A stretch of DNA of 64,000 bases from Acholoe squamosa. Its lineage: Eukaryota > Annelida > Polychaeta > Phyllodocida > Polynoidae. The notes under the pieces are model-generated. The model saw only the letters and a program-made list of their open reading frames with translations, did no database searches and had not been told where the DNA came from. Location: NCBI GenBank assembly GCA_949317995.1, contig OX439044.1, positions 16,000,141-16,064,140 of the forward strand. Direction: 5' to 3'. A program made the position numbers and the translations under genes. Positions 35,643-49,700 of the stretch are shown here, piece by piece (positions within the stretch are counted from its first letter, which is position 1; the number at the start of each line of letters is the position of its first letter).

Positions 35643-36507
35643 TATATGTATACTGTCATTGCTACTAACTTGCTTTTCCTGCCCACTTATCTTAGTTTCT
35701 GTGTAGGACATGTTAGTATATGCATTATGTAGTTGCAAATACAATCAATGAGATTTAGCTATAGCTAGAGGTTCACAATTGAACCAGGTTTTAGTATACT
35801 AGTAGTATATGGAAAGCTTCCATTGCGGTGTGAGTAGTATAGGTAGAGTGCATTTTGGGTCTGGGTGTGCCTAAATGGACCACACACACAGTGTATATTT
35901 TTTTCAATGTGTATACAATACATTATGCAACGGCTGTATTTTATGTGGCCTATTATTATAAATAGGTGGGTATAATATGATTATGTTTTCATTTCGTCTA
36001 TATGTTCTGTCAGTGAGTAGTATATGACAATTTGGGATTTAATCAGGAACATGGAACTAGTTTTAGCTGATAATACCATGATTTAGAACATGTATTAGTA
36101 GCCCTTATCTAGCATCAGACAATCTAAATATCATCACAAGAGTATTCCACACTGTCCTTTCTATCATAGAAACTCCAAAGGGCCCCTTTGAGTCTGCTGT
36201 AGACTTACTTCTCACGTGTTTATAGCTATATAGGCATTATACAATAGGCCGGCAGAAACCACCCCTGACCCCTAAACCAATAACATGTACAGAAGGTGAT
36301 GTTTTAAGGCTCCTCAGAGGCCGCATGATGCCTCCAGGTTCTTGAAGTACAGTGCTGGTGAGTCTACTCCTGTTGGGGATTCATGGATATCCTCCAGCAT
36401 GTAGCCCTTGTGAGTATAGCTCACTACTTGTGCACTACTACGACCAGAGGGCATGATACATTCATGCAATATGTGTCTCTTTAAGGCTTTATAGGTTCCC
36501 TATACCA
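35643..36507. other. no gene seen
   Basis: AT-rich at first, then more GC-rich from about 36220. No exon or repeat end can be supported before the CTCF-like site. Confidence 0.45.
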
Positions 36508-36525
36508 CTGCCCCCTGGTGGCCAT
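36508..36525 (-). promoter_or_regulatory. CTCF-like site, minus orientation
   Basis: On the minus strand it reads TGGCCACCAGGGGGCAG, a near-perfect match to the bilaterian CTCF consensus core (CCACCAGGGGGC). Molluscs and most bilaterians have CTCF. Binding here is inferred from sequence only. Confidence 0.5.
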
Positions 36526-36986
36526 GTCCCGAGGCACACCCTGGAGGAGACCACCTGGCCCACATCCCACGGTTTATGGGAGCAGGGCACGTGGACACAC
36601 GTGAATCATGACCGTATCGAGGTACCCTACCCCCACCCAACACTGTCTAAGCTAACCGCCCGGAGGTGGGTCTTGACATAGGGTCAGCGTGGGGCATCGT
36701 GTATTAGGAAGGGGAGTGTAGCATAGGGGTAGCTGATGCAAGAGTTCTGATACATATAGATTTTTCGCTTTCTTCATATCTTTAGCTAGCTATATCCTGG
36801 TAAAATTGCAATCTATCTGGTAATGTTTAACCATGCTAAATTGAAGCAGTTTGTCCATGTTGTAAAACGACCTCACGACTTAAAGCCCCATTAACCAAGG
36901 CCCTTGCAAATATGGTCCCCTAACTACGGCCCCCTGGTCCTAAGGCCCCCAGTCCTAAAGCTCTATACCATTTTACCCATGTTTAC

Positions 36987-37305
36987 ATCATTCTTACGAT
37001 CATTCTTACGTCATTCTTACGTCATTCTTACATCATTCTTACGTCATTCTTACGTCATTCTTACATCATTCTTACATCATTCTTACATCATTCTTACATA
37101 ATTTACCCAATTTTTTTTACCCAACATTTACATCATAATTATATCATACCTTCAGCAGTCACCTCCCTCAGCTTATTCAATACGTCATAATTACGTCATT
37201 CTTACGTCATAAAACAACCTCATTTTGTAACCTGGTTTATTGATCAACCATGATGTAGATATGACGTAATTATGACGTAAGTATGACGTAAATATAACGT
37301 AAATA
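36987..37305. repeat. tandem and inverted TTACGTCA arrays
   Basis: An 11-bp unit (CATTCTTACGT, some with ACATC) is repeated about ten times over 36987-37099. TACGTCA words follow at 37180-37210, and inverted TATGACGTAA units at 37261-37305. Nine exact TTACGTCA/TGACGTAA words fall within about 320 bp. The 37180-37210 and 37260-37290 parts can pair as a hairpin. The word matches bZIP (CREB/ATF/PAR) sites. Confidence 0.7.
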
Positions 37306-37585
37306 TCGATGTAGGACAGGAGGATTTGTCCACCCATGTCCACCCCTTCTCCACACAGGACAGAGGAAGAAATTTTAGGCAGGACAACAGTGTGGAAAAA
37401 GTGCGGACAAAACCCAAAATCAAATTTCCGTCAATGGGCCCGTCACTGGTGCTGCCACCCGAAGGTTGCGATCAACACTAATTAACCAAGTTGTTTCTCT
37501 CCCCACCAACTTTTTTTCACGCAGACGCGTGCAAGCCCACCACAACCCCTCCCCTGTTGTTAAAAAATTATCACTCCCTTATACT

Positions 37586-37964
37586 GGAGGCTGTTGCGAA
37601 AAGATTGAGTCGTTGCTTTCCAGGGTAGGGACCTCATTTCCCACATCCCTCTTCTACTTAACCACTCTGGATCACTTCCAACACTGTAGTAAAGAAGTAG
37701 TCACTTTCCCACAAATCAAACTGTGTTGCGAAAAGTGGTCACACCTGAGTGCTTCCCAGACTGCCCACACCTACATACTTATGCGACAGAGTGGAGGAAG
37801 CAACTTCCAGTTGAGGGGTTGTTAGTAACCACTTCTGGACCACTTCTGTTTGGAAGTGCCATTTGGCAATGCAATAGAGAAGAGACTACCAAAGATGAGT
37901 GGCTTCCATTTTTGGAAGTACACCTCCGACAGAAGTGACTTCCAAGGGTTTAGCAACAGCCACC
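37586..37964. mobile_element. MITE-like element, GGAGGCTGTTGC ends
   Basis: The left end GGAGGCTGTTGCGAAAAG and the right end GCAACAGCCACC form inverted termini about 380 bp apart. The inside is rich in CACTTCC/GGAAGTG words. A relative in the opposite orientation lies near 54474-54842. No coding sequence. Target duplication not clear. Confidence 0.5.
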
Positions 37965-39149
37965 TGACCGAACGAGTAGACCTTCTTTGACTGAGTACAC
38001 CATGGTAAACATAGTCTCACTGTGCAAACACTGCAAGGCAAAGACCCAGGCATACTCTGCTATGATATATAGTGATATCAATTCAACCCTACTACGCCCT
38101 CCACTAGACATGGCTAGATAACCACCCTTTATCTCCGCCCGCCATTGAAGAGCCATGCCCAGGTTCTAACAATGGTGAACCCCCTTGTTGTAATCATTAC
38201 ACACTCCAATAAGAAGATCGTACTAAATCTCGGGGCTCAGTCATGCACGATTATTTATATCCAATAGCAGTGCAAACGCCTCCAGGCATGGGCTGTCAAG
38301 AGGAATATTGTATTATTTTCTCTATGAAAGGCATATCTATGAGGAAGGCAATGGAGAAAAATGTCTGGTGTTTTTTTTTGTAATGGAGGGGTACATGGCT
38401 GATTGCGTCTAGTCAATCTGCTTGATTGTGTTATGATAAGGGGGTGGGTGGGTGGTAGAGGAATGATCCACTAAATAAAGGCCAGGCGCCTAGAGCGTTC
38501 AGCTGACGGCATGTGATGGATCCTTCTGGGTAAGGTTCACTTAACCCTCCTAACAACACCCTAAAGGCACTACTGAACCCTCTTCCCCCACACCCATACA
38601 CCCGGCACCTCATGCCCTGGAGGGGTTATACTGGCAGACATCTACTGATTCCAGGCCTCACGTCATCACTACATATTTGTTTGAGTGATGAAGCCACCAC
38701 TGGCCACTGTGAAAAAGGGTGGTAGCACGTAAGAAGTCCACATTGCTCTTCTGCCATGAACCTCTTTTTTCTTGTTCTCTTTTGTTATTCCCTAACAAAT
38801 TTGGGCTCATAATAATAATGCACTCTCATGAATAATCTAGCGTTCACCTATCATGCTTTAATTGCAAATGTCCATTGATTTTAATGAAGGAAACGTCATG
38901 ATAGTGAATATGTTTTGCTAGGGCTGCTGAGCCATTGTCTCATGTACTAATTGGACGTCAAGACCTATCGGATTACACAGACACATATCTCCAGCCTTAA
39001 GACTAGGACCTGTCCAAAATATCATAAAGGGTCCATATACAATATAAAGATGATGATAGATATGATTTATAGTAATGCCTTGTAATGCCTGCTTTCTGTA
39101 TTGTGTATAGTGGCAGTATTCAGTGAGTAACTCAGTGGTAGCCGCCTGG
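37965..39149. other. no gene seen
   Basis: Mixed-composition DNA upstream of the GC-rich block. No repeat end or exon can be supported. Confidence 0.45.
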
Positions 39150-40562
39150 GTGCCTGAGTAGCTCACTGCAGGCAGGGAGAGTGTCTATACCTCCAGGATG
39201 AGCTGCTCAGTAAACAGAAGCAGTCGGGCCGCGAGCAGTTGTGAGCAGGAGGAGTGAGTGACTCCGCCTGGCGGCGACAGGAAGACGCCTGCTGCCCAGC
39301 CGTGGGTAGTAGCCGCGTCAACTCCCTCCGCACTGAGCCATTAAAGATCGGACATCGTATGCAACAATTGCCATCCTCTGCCTGCAGCTGACAAGCAGCG
39401 TCCCCAGACTGCGGCCTCAACGGACGGAGCGCCACCACCCGAGCCACCACGGCCCCTTTAAGAGTAATTGAACTTGTATCACTGACTGACTCACAGTCTG
39501 GCACTGACGACTATAGTACCTGCGCCAAGTCAGACCTGCCCAGCAGAGGCTTTAAGGCAAACGGCAGGATTTGCACTTGGATTGTTATCAACAGACCGAG
39601 TTGGCTCCTTGGGGATTTTAAAGTTTTTTTTTATTGCTACTGCTTTGTGGCTGACTGCTGGTTTCTGCCCGGTGGCTGGAGAGGCAGGGTATTATCGGGT
39701 ATTGGGAGTTGAAGGGAGCAGTTCCTGTGGGGTAGGGAAAGGGAGTCTTTGGTCGGCGGCCACGCTTCTCATCCTTTCCCCCCAGGGTCTCTGTGGTTCC
39801 CTTACCGGTGGAAGCTTCCACTTGGCCGGCTGGTGGGCACGCCGACAGCAGCTCAGAACCTTAATGATCAGACATCACATGAGGCGGACGCAGTCTCCCA
39901 CTTGAATCAGCGCGCCTCCGTGCAGACCATCATGAGTCGGCCCACTATTTGACGCTCACTTCCAAGATTGTTGCCGATTGGCCGCATCAGGCGCGCGCCG
40001 TTGCCTCTGGCCCAATCAGATGACCGCTTACATCCTCTGGACCCTGTTCCACCGCCAGGGGGCTACTGCCGCCGCTGATGTCCTCAAGTTCAGCAAAGCT
40101 GAGCTGGTCTTGTCTCTGACGGCCGCGTTTTGATCTATGAAGCAGTGGAGAGCCACCCAAGCAACTAAACCTGTGAGGATTCGCCCTCCACATATCCCAC
40201 CACAGCAAGCCAGAGCTGCTCCTTAAACGATCTCTACCTGCCCCCTCCTACCCACCCTCTCCCCCATCCCTGGATGCGTAGGGCTCACGTCCAGACAGTC
40301 GGACACCACAGACGGGATCGTCATCGGTAAGGCAGGGATCAGTACCGGGCCAGTGGACCTCTTTACGCCCGGCCACACCTACTCCAGTACTCTCCTTCTC
40401 CTCCAGTACCCCCAGCGACCCACCCCACCCTCCCGGATCAGCGGCTCTTCTAGGGACCCGCCTGTAGGATTATTACACGGATCTCCAAGCACCTTGCCCC
40501 AAGTCTGAACAAACTCTGGATTTACCATGGTCGGCCGTGGCCCTTGTGTCAGCTTTAGCCAA
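39150..40562 (+). promoter_or_regulatory. GC-rich promoter and first-exon candidate of a host gene
   Basis: GC content and CpG frequency rise sharply over about 1.4 kb. It has an inverted CCAAT pair (GATTGGCC near 39976 and GGCCCAATCAG near 40009) around GCGCGCGCC, and a CTCF-like site at 40050-40066. The block ends at a strong splice donor, CCAAG|GTAAGG, at 40562/40563. A second donor (CATCG|GTAAGG) lies near 40326. An ATG at 40527 would give 12 codons (MVGRGPCVSFSQ) before the donor. The coding part is unproven and the gene is unknown. The donors favour the plus strand, with the following kilobases as intron 1. Confidence 0.35.
40050..40066 (+). promoter_or_regulatory. CTCF-like site, plus orientation
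   Basis: CCACCGCCAGGGGGCTAC matches the CTCF core (CCGCNAGGGGGC) closely. It lies inside the GC-rich promoter candidate. Inferred from sequence alone. Confidence 0.45.
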
Positions 40563-41800
40563 GGTAAGGATAACCCCTCCCCCGTTCTATTTAGCCTCTT
40601 TTACCTACTGGAGGAGACGCTCTTTGGCGGCTCTTTTTATGCCGCTTAAGGCAGCGCCTCAATCAGTCTATGGAGGGTTTCGGTGGTAGGGCGGGAAGCA
40701 GCCAAGATTAGGTATGAATAATTTACAATGTCGTAGGGTTTGTAAAAGTGGGAGGGGGTCGTCTTTATTTGAGACCCCAGTGAGCCACGTAGGGGGTGTA
40801 TAGAGTGTACTGGATGTTTAGAGGTTATGGAGGCTGCCAAACATGTGCTGATTATAAAACCGGGAGGAACACAGAAGAGTTCTCCTTTTATATATAGATA
40901 TACTTCATCTATAGAGGTAGAAAAGAGAGTTGTTTGAATATATAAAGTACCTGATATACATGTAGGCTTTAAGACAGCTATGGAGAAGAAAAAAACATTG
41001 ATTTTTAAGCATTACTTTCTTCATACCTCCTTCTGCATCATAGTTTCTCCAGCTTACAACCAAGAGCTTCAGACTTGTACTAGTCAAGGACAAAATGGAA
41101 CGGTTGATTGGTATGTCACCAATCAGTGTCACTTATTCTACATTTACCACCATCGATAACCAGTAGGGGTGGCAGGATAGAAAGGATTTCAGGATAGTGC
41201 TAGTCATGCAAAGTTGTGGTAACTGATTGGCGTCAATGTGTTGCTTACCATATCTAATGTGCAGTCTAAAATTCAATTCCCTTCAAGTATGAACCTAGCC
41301 ACAACTGCAAGATGAGTATACGTTCCCCAATCTATTCCTACAATTGGTTAAAGAATAAAGTCTGCTCTTAAAGGCCAATGGCCGAGTGGGGAATTGCCCA
41401 CTCAGAAAATCTATATAGAAAATACTGGCTATCAATAGTTTGATAACTATAAGGTCATAAATCACAGAAAGTGGGTGGACTTTTAGAGCTCCAGTCTGGG
41501 TTTTAGGGGTCTGGGAAAACTATGGAGGATCTCATAGATATTTTTTGTGAATGATGTGGAGGTGTTGGGGTACCTCACCAAAAAATATTACCTAGACTGG
41601 GTTTTCACTAAATTCTGTCTCCTAAAATATTCTTTCCTTGCTGTTGTACCTGAAGGGAAAACAGAGTATTACAGGCACAAGTGGTTATATGTGAGACAAT
41701 GCCTATAATATAAGCTTTCAGCTGGTGCATAGGTATAGTGGGGAAAAAATCTGTCTGTACTGGAGAATGACTATTGAAAATACCTTGTAATCTTGCAATT
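40563..41800. other. intron-like, no feature seen
   Basis: It follows the donor at 40562. AT-rich, with no exon or repeat end that I can support. Confidence 0.4.
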
Positions 41801-42720
41801 GGTCACTTGCCCGGACATTAGCTTGACAGCCATAATAAATTTCCTCCCCTTTTGATGCAAGGCAAAGCAATAACAGACATGGCCAGGAAAGTTGAATGTG
41901 GAAATTGTAAACAGGAGGGGCAGGAGTTTAAATTTCTTTCCTAGTCAAGAAATCTGAACAAAATCGTGATGACAGTTCATCAAAAGTAAGTGCATTTCAT
42001 GACAATAAAGACATATTGGACATGAATAAAAACACCATTTTCTTACTCTATGGATCAAAATGGTCCAGATCGGAGACTTTTATGATGATATAACATGTAT
42101 TTATGTAGAAAATAAAGCCCTGAACATAGCATATTAGTGCTGAAAGGTCACTCGCCTGGAAACTATTTCGCCCGGACAAGAAGCACTTCCAATACCTGCT
42201 ACTACAAAGCATGGGCAGAAATGCACTATCCTTTACATTGGGTAGTTAGGTATATGTGGGGGGGGGGAGTAAATAACTGACATAGTTAGGATAGTTTAAT
42301 ATATTTATCCTACACAGGAAGAGAATGAGTATTCATTTTTTCTAAGACAAGAAAAGTGATCAGAATTGTGATAAACCTTTATTAAATGTATGTGCATTTC
42401 ATGATACTAAAGACACATCAAACATTTTCTGTCGGAAATAAAGCTCTTATCATGGCATGTTATTAAAAGGTCACTCGCCCGGATACGATTTCGCCCGGAC
42501 AAAAAGCACTTCCCATCCCTGCTACTAAAAAGTATGGGCAGTAATCCATTATCCTATACATTGGGTAGTTAGGTATATGTGAGGGGTAAATTAATGACAT
42601 AGTTGGGGTAGTTAAATATATTTATCCTACACAGGAGATGAAGGAATGTGATCTTTCGCCCGGACAAGGAAAAAATGGGGTTTTACAAGGAAAATATTCA
42701 TAACCCCCTCACAGTGAAGA
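41801..42720 (+). repeat. three diverged tandem units of about 320-345 bp
   Basis: Units begin GGTCACTTGCCCGGA (41801), GGTCACTCGCCTGGA (42146) and GGTCACTCGCCCGGA (42469), spacing 345 and 323. The last two share TTTCGCCCGGACAA, GGGTAGTTAGGTATATGTG and TTATCCTACACAGGA. The first and second share GTGCATTTCATGA and AAATAAAG. Further TTTCGCCCGGACAA-type words lie at 42650 and 42840. No reading frame. The origin is unknown. Confidence 0.65.
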
Positions 42721-44976
<2,256 letters not shown>

Positions 44977-45130
44977 CGAAGGCCAGCACCTTGTCGTTGT
45001 AGAGACATGAAGTGGCTGACACAGGTCTGGTGACCAGGGTAGGCAGGCTGGGCGCGGACAGAACACATAGCACCAGGAGTAAAACTGATTACAAGGACGG
45101 TGTCCAGCATGAGGGATATCCTGCCACCGT
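44977..45130 (-). CDS. possible internal exon of an unknown host gene
   Basis: On the minus strand a pyrimidine-rich acceptor (TTTGTCATTCTCTGCAG) precedes 154 bp of GC-rich sequence, followed by a consensus donor (CTTCG|GTAAGA). Two of the three frames are open across it. One reads ISLMLDTVLVISFTPGAMCS, the other is cysteine-rich (GHRPCNQFYSWCYVFC). Neither matches a family I recognise. Good splice signals on both sides of a GC island are the only support, and no neighbouring exons were found. Confidence 0.3.
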
Positions 45131-46905
45131 CTGCAGAGAATGACAAACACCTCTCCAGCCTCAGCAAAGGCTTTATACAGTCTCCAACTCCTACTTTGTC
45201 ACTAAAGGAATCTGGTCAGCTTCTCTAGTGTGTAGAAGGTGTAAAAGGGAGATATATAGTTGCTGACTATTATAGCCATCCTACATTTCAGTGGTTTAGC
45301 TAGTGGGAATGAGGGCAGGATAAATCAGGGGCAAATATCAGTAGATAGTGGGAAAAAGCTAAATTAGGGACAAATATTCCCATGAAATAGTCAGGGTATA
45401 GCTATTTGTCTATGCATAATGAAATCATGGAGAATTATAGTAAATACAAGTTTTATTAATACTGTGAGAACCCTGATTCATTTTGGGAATATTGATTTTG
45501 AACCCTAATCATCTGACTAAACAACTTTTAGAGGCTCAAAAGCCCAACTTCATGACAAATTATGGTACACCACGCCATCCACTAAAGACACTTCCTATGG
45601 GCCCAATATATACATTTTCCTTACTGGTAGTTGTTCCCCACCTCTTATAAACATGGGTAATGTGAAACCTACAGTGGCTGTCTAATTACAAGCATGCTAG
45701 GTTCAGGGTGTGCATGTAATGTTTAGGGTCTACATGAAAGGGTCTAGAACAGAGACTATAGATACAAACATACCAGCTGGAGGGTTCCCAGGCTCTGCCA
45801 ATAGCTTTGATGTATACCTGAGCTATGAACATATTTGTTCTACATAATGAGGGAACATTAAAACCTCTCCAATATTGTAACATACTTAAAACGCCATCTC
45901 TATGCAAGCTGCAGTCAATATTGTGAAAGAGGACTCAATGAATAACCATAATGTTTTATGATGATCTACTACACTGTACGGCTAACACTGCAGGGCCTTA
46001 TAGGCTCCTGTTATCACACCTCTAACGTAGTAGCACCATGTATTCTCTCAATAAAGAATTTACCTCAACGACAGGAGCAATAACATAAGTTCACTATATG
46101 GTCAAAATTGATATATACTGATATTACTGATATCTAATGTATCTTCATGTAGTCATTTGAAACAGCCAAACTGTCATATTGAACTGCATTAAATTGCCTT
46201 TATACCATATTTCATTGTTATTCTTTTGTCATACCCTTTACCATATACTGCGTCGATACAGTGTTATGATGATAACTTACTTCATCCTTATTCATCTAGT
46301 CTTCTCCTCACTGTGGCCAGATCATTCAACACAGGGAAGGGACATAAACTAGAATGGAAACTCAACAATCCTCAAATTCTATCATCCATAACAGTTATAC
46401 AGAACAAATGCAGCCACCCTCAATACCCTTGTAAGTATACACTAAAGTTGGTAAGAACAAATAATCTAGATGTAGGCCACTGGTCACTGATTGACATTTA
46501 AACATTGATCTAGGTAGCTTTCACACCATGATGATCAGTATTTTGGTCAGTCACTGCATGGAGGAAGCAGGCCCCTGTTCAGCCTCCTGAGTCTGCCGCC
46601 TCTCCCATTGTGAGGACTAATCACCATTGCCTCCCATATCCTGAGCCAGTGACTTGGTGCCTTGAGCGCTTCCTGCCATTGTTACAGGGCTGGAAGACAG
46701 AAGATAAGTCTTGCTGAGATGGTGGTCTCGGGAGCTGTTACTGACACTAACGGCCGCCCATCTAACGATACACTCAACGATTTGCCATGGCCCCCGCGGC
46801 CGGCCAGGAGAGGGGCAACTGACATGGTGGCCCGATACCACCTGCATGAACAAGAAGCCTATTGATCGTGGTTTTTTACCCTCTTCCCCTGGTCGTTGCT
46901 CACAG
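45131..46905. other. no gene seen
   Basis: AT-rich intron-like DNA to about 46550, then a GC-richer block (46560-46900) with CCGCGGCCGGCC but no supported exon. Confidence 0.4.
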
Positions 46906-47003
46906 TGGCTGCTGTTGATACAGAGATCTATCTTCACGGTCCGCCCGCTGGGGCTAAGCATCTGCCAGCCCTACTATACCTCAGCATGGGCGACGTTGGC
47001 AAG
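46906..47003 (+). CDS. possible internal exon (weak)
   Basis: A long pyrimidine tract and CTCACAG acceptor precede 98 bp with a GGCAAG|GTGACC donor. Two frames are open, one reading AAVDTEIYLHGPPAGAKHLP. It is not recognised. It lies on the strand opposite to the candidate at 44977-45130, so at most one of them belongs to a given gene. Confidence 0.18.
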
Positions 47004-47799
47004 GTGACCGCCCCTTCTTGTGCCCCAAAAAGGATCATCTTCTGAATCTCCCAGCCCAACCACTGCACTTCACTCTACTTGCCGCCCACGGGCTAGCCAT
47101 AGCCTACACCCCAGTGCTACAGCATGGTCACAGTGGAGGCTTTACCATATCCTTTTTAGGATCAGGAATTTGTAGGTGGATGGAGCCTAAGGGCCAGCAG
47201 AGTCCCACCCCCGTTCACCACCTTGCATTTGAAGAGATGGGAGAGAGGGTGGCTGGCATATCGACGATGGCTGGGAAGTTGTATTACTGACAAGTGTTGG
47301 GGTGGGAGAGATATATAGATTCTACCTTCTAATACCCGTATTTCCGTTTGTACCATCACCCAGTGCAGACTTGACATAATGGGATTTCCTGTTTCGAGCC
47401 CAAAATCCCATTTTCAGTCTTGTCTCCACAAAAAACATAGAGAGGTCCACTGTATTGGTAGAATGGGGCGTTTGATCCAAAGAGTATATGAAATGCATTT
47501 CAGGGTAGGGTACACTATTTGTACACCAGGTTTATACAAATAATCGGCTCTTTCTATCAATCTTTCTGTTGTACCAAAAACTTTCCAGAGATTTCCAGGA
47601 TGTTTTGGGTTGTTTGAAAATACAACATTAGAGGGTGTATCATTGTGTTAGATAATACCAGAGAGCGTGTATACTGGAGTCCAAATGTCATGTTTAGACA
47701 TTATAGCTCTGAAGGGTTGTGTATATAATAGCTTGTAGCTGGCCTCAGATACCTTATCTAGACCTGGGTCACGCAGTACACCAGGCCTTGATATCCCCC
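47004..47799. other. no gene seen
   Basis: Intron-like DNA between the weak exon candidate and the promoter-like block. Nothing can be supported. Confidence 0.4.
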
Positions 47800-48110
47800 T
47801 AGCAGAGATCTCACTTCCGTCGCCGATGGCGGCAGAGATATAATAACTTCCTGTTTGTGTCCGGCCTCAAAGCTTTCCCCGCTATTTCCCATGGTGCACC
47901 GCTCCGTCACAGGAAGTGGACTGACCCCATTGGTCAGCGTCTGGTCGTCTCCTCCGCGCATGCTCGTGAGGTGGGCGGAGCACCGGAAATGTAAAGCGGA
48001 TATGTTTGTCTGGTTTATCGATCGGCTCTGTCCGATGTCGGTATCACGACACCGGCTTGGTGCTTGGAGACTACCTCCATTAGCCTCCAAGCACAGACTT
48101 TGTGCATTAT
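47800..48110 (+). promoter_or_regulatory. TATA-less, housekeeping-type promoter candidate
   Basis: In order: ETS site CACTTCCG (47812-47819), YY1-like GATGGCGGC (47825-47833, also an ATG in good context followed by only four more codons), CCAAT box CCCATTGGTC (47926-47935), NRF1-like GCGCATGCTC (47957-47966), GC box GGGCGGAG (about 47973-47980) and a second ETS site CCGGAAAT. This set is typical of CpG promoters of broadly expressed genes. A perfect 10-bp stem-loop (GTGCTTGGAG...CTCCAAGCAC) follows at 48060-48094. The direction is probably plus from the YY1 orientation. The gene is unknown. Confidence 0.4.
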
Positions 48111-48786
48111 AGAGAGGTCATATTCCGGTCCTTGTCAGTTTGGGTGTTTTTGGTTGTGTGCTTCTAATGTATGATAATCATACTACAGAAACCATGATCA
48201 AAGAAATATGCAGTCTTGTATTGAATAAAAAATATAAGCATTTCGAGCAGGCCCTCATAATCCTATTAAAACCACATCACAAGAAATCAGTTGATTTATT
48301 CTAGGCCTAAGTAACTCAAATTTTGAGGACTTTACTGCACCCAAAAGTTTTGTGACTTTGCTGCACTGACCACTCTGGGCCTGAGTACATTTGGTTCACA
48401 TTGATTGACGTACACCATTATGTAGCTTAGCAATACATTCAATATTTTCCTGAAATTACCCGGGTGCTATAACACCGGTGTATTAAATCAATCATAATAT
48501 CGTTAGAGGCTGTCATTGGACACCCCTCCCCCTTGAACCTTCTTGATCGTGAACTGTGTATTTGCACTTTTAATATTAAAGACCCGAGAATTGAACTGCG
48601 ATAATCAGCCTTGTGATTACAAGATAAGGCGATGTATCAGGGGGAGGGCACTTCTTTACACACTACGATAACACCCCCCTGGTCATACCAAAGGTCAGAA
48701 AGAAAAATGACAGGCGTTTTCAGTCGTAGGGCTGTGTGCGATCGTTGTACACTACAGAATGACCTTGAGCAAAGTAACAGGATGGT
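48111..48786. other. no gene seen
   Basis: AT-rich DNA. No exon or repeat end can be supported. Confidence 0.45.
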
Positions 48787-49044
48787 CTGGAGGGTCTTGC
48801 CAAAAAGGAAAAGTGAACCAAGAAAGAAAATATGCACGTTTTTGTCTTGCTAAATAATTGTTTGGATAATCGTTTAGAGAAAACATGCACTTTTTTACAT
48901 CTCAAAACGAGTTTAACATACGTTGTGCTGTAATTTCGTTGTCAATAACTATGAAAACGAGTAAGGCCATACACCTTTTCCTCAGCACTCTCTGGAAATC
49001 TTTACAGAGGTTCATCCTCGTTATCCTTTGGCAAGACCCTCCTG
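48787..49044. mobile_element. MITE, GGAGGGTCTTGCCAAA ends, copy 1
   Basis: Inverted ends GGAGGGTCTTGCCAAA and TTTGGCAAGACCCTCC about 255 bp apart. The inside shares ATGCACGTTTTTGT, TTGTTTGGATAATCGTTTAG and TCCTCAGCACTCTCTG with the copy at 59170-59431. It has no coding capacity. No convincing target duplication. Confidence 0.75.
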
Positions 49045-49479
49045 TCCATCTACACCTGTTCACCTGACCCAGTAAAAGTACAGTTTTTGAAATCATCTTG
49101 GAGTGGGAATGGCTTATTTTTTCCACTTGCACCTGCCAATGTGTAAAGTGCAAGTCAGGAACTTCCACATTTCTAGTGCTAAAGACCCTGAAGGTTAGCC
49201 TCAGGCAAGTCTGTATCTCTACCCCCTCCTCCCCATCTAACCAGTAAAGTCCCGGTCTTCCTGGCTAAACCACTTAGTATATTGCAGAGCCTGCTGTTTC
49301 TTTGGATTTGGTTTGCAGCTATAACCTTTGATGTCCGAATGTTACCAGGTTTTGCCTGACAGATTTAGAACACACTGCCAATCCTAGCTGTATTTATCAA
49401 ATCGACATGAGGGGAGCATTAGCAGTTCCCCCCATCCTTTAAAACATAGCCATTAGGCCAATTATAAGACTTGTCAGAT
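49045..49479. other. no gene seen
   Basis: Intron-like DNA with nothing supported. Confidence 0.45.
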
Positions 49480-49700
49480 ATTAAGGACTAATTAGCCATA
49501 TAAATAGAAAAGCTGTGTTTTAAAGATCTCATTAAGGAGCAGTTTGCAGTGATATGTTATTGACTAATACTCTTTGTTGTATTTACCCCTGTCTGTGTTT
49601 TCTTGATTCAGGGTTTGAATGGGATGTAAATAGATCTCGGGTTATAACAAAGTCACACTGACATGCTCATTTGCATGTTTAAGTCCCTCACATTTAGATC
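49480..49700. promoter_or_regulatory. possible enhancer or conserved non-coding element
   Basis: It holds CTAATTAG (homeodomain), CCATATAAATAG (SRF/MEF2-like), CTTTGTTG (SOX-like), a perfect POU octamer ATTTGCAT and GATTCAGGG within 220 bp of otherwise plain DNA. Density of developmental factor words is the only evidence. Confidence 0.25.

Noticed and set aside
36987-37305. CRISPR-like array
   Set aside because: The units are contiguous 11-bp repeats without unique spacers, in an animal genome.
39582-39905. Signal-peptide-like reading frame in the GC-rich block
   Set aside because: It has no ATG (opens with TTG), no recognisable domain, and lies in what looks like 5' untranslated or promoter DNA.
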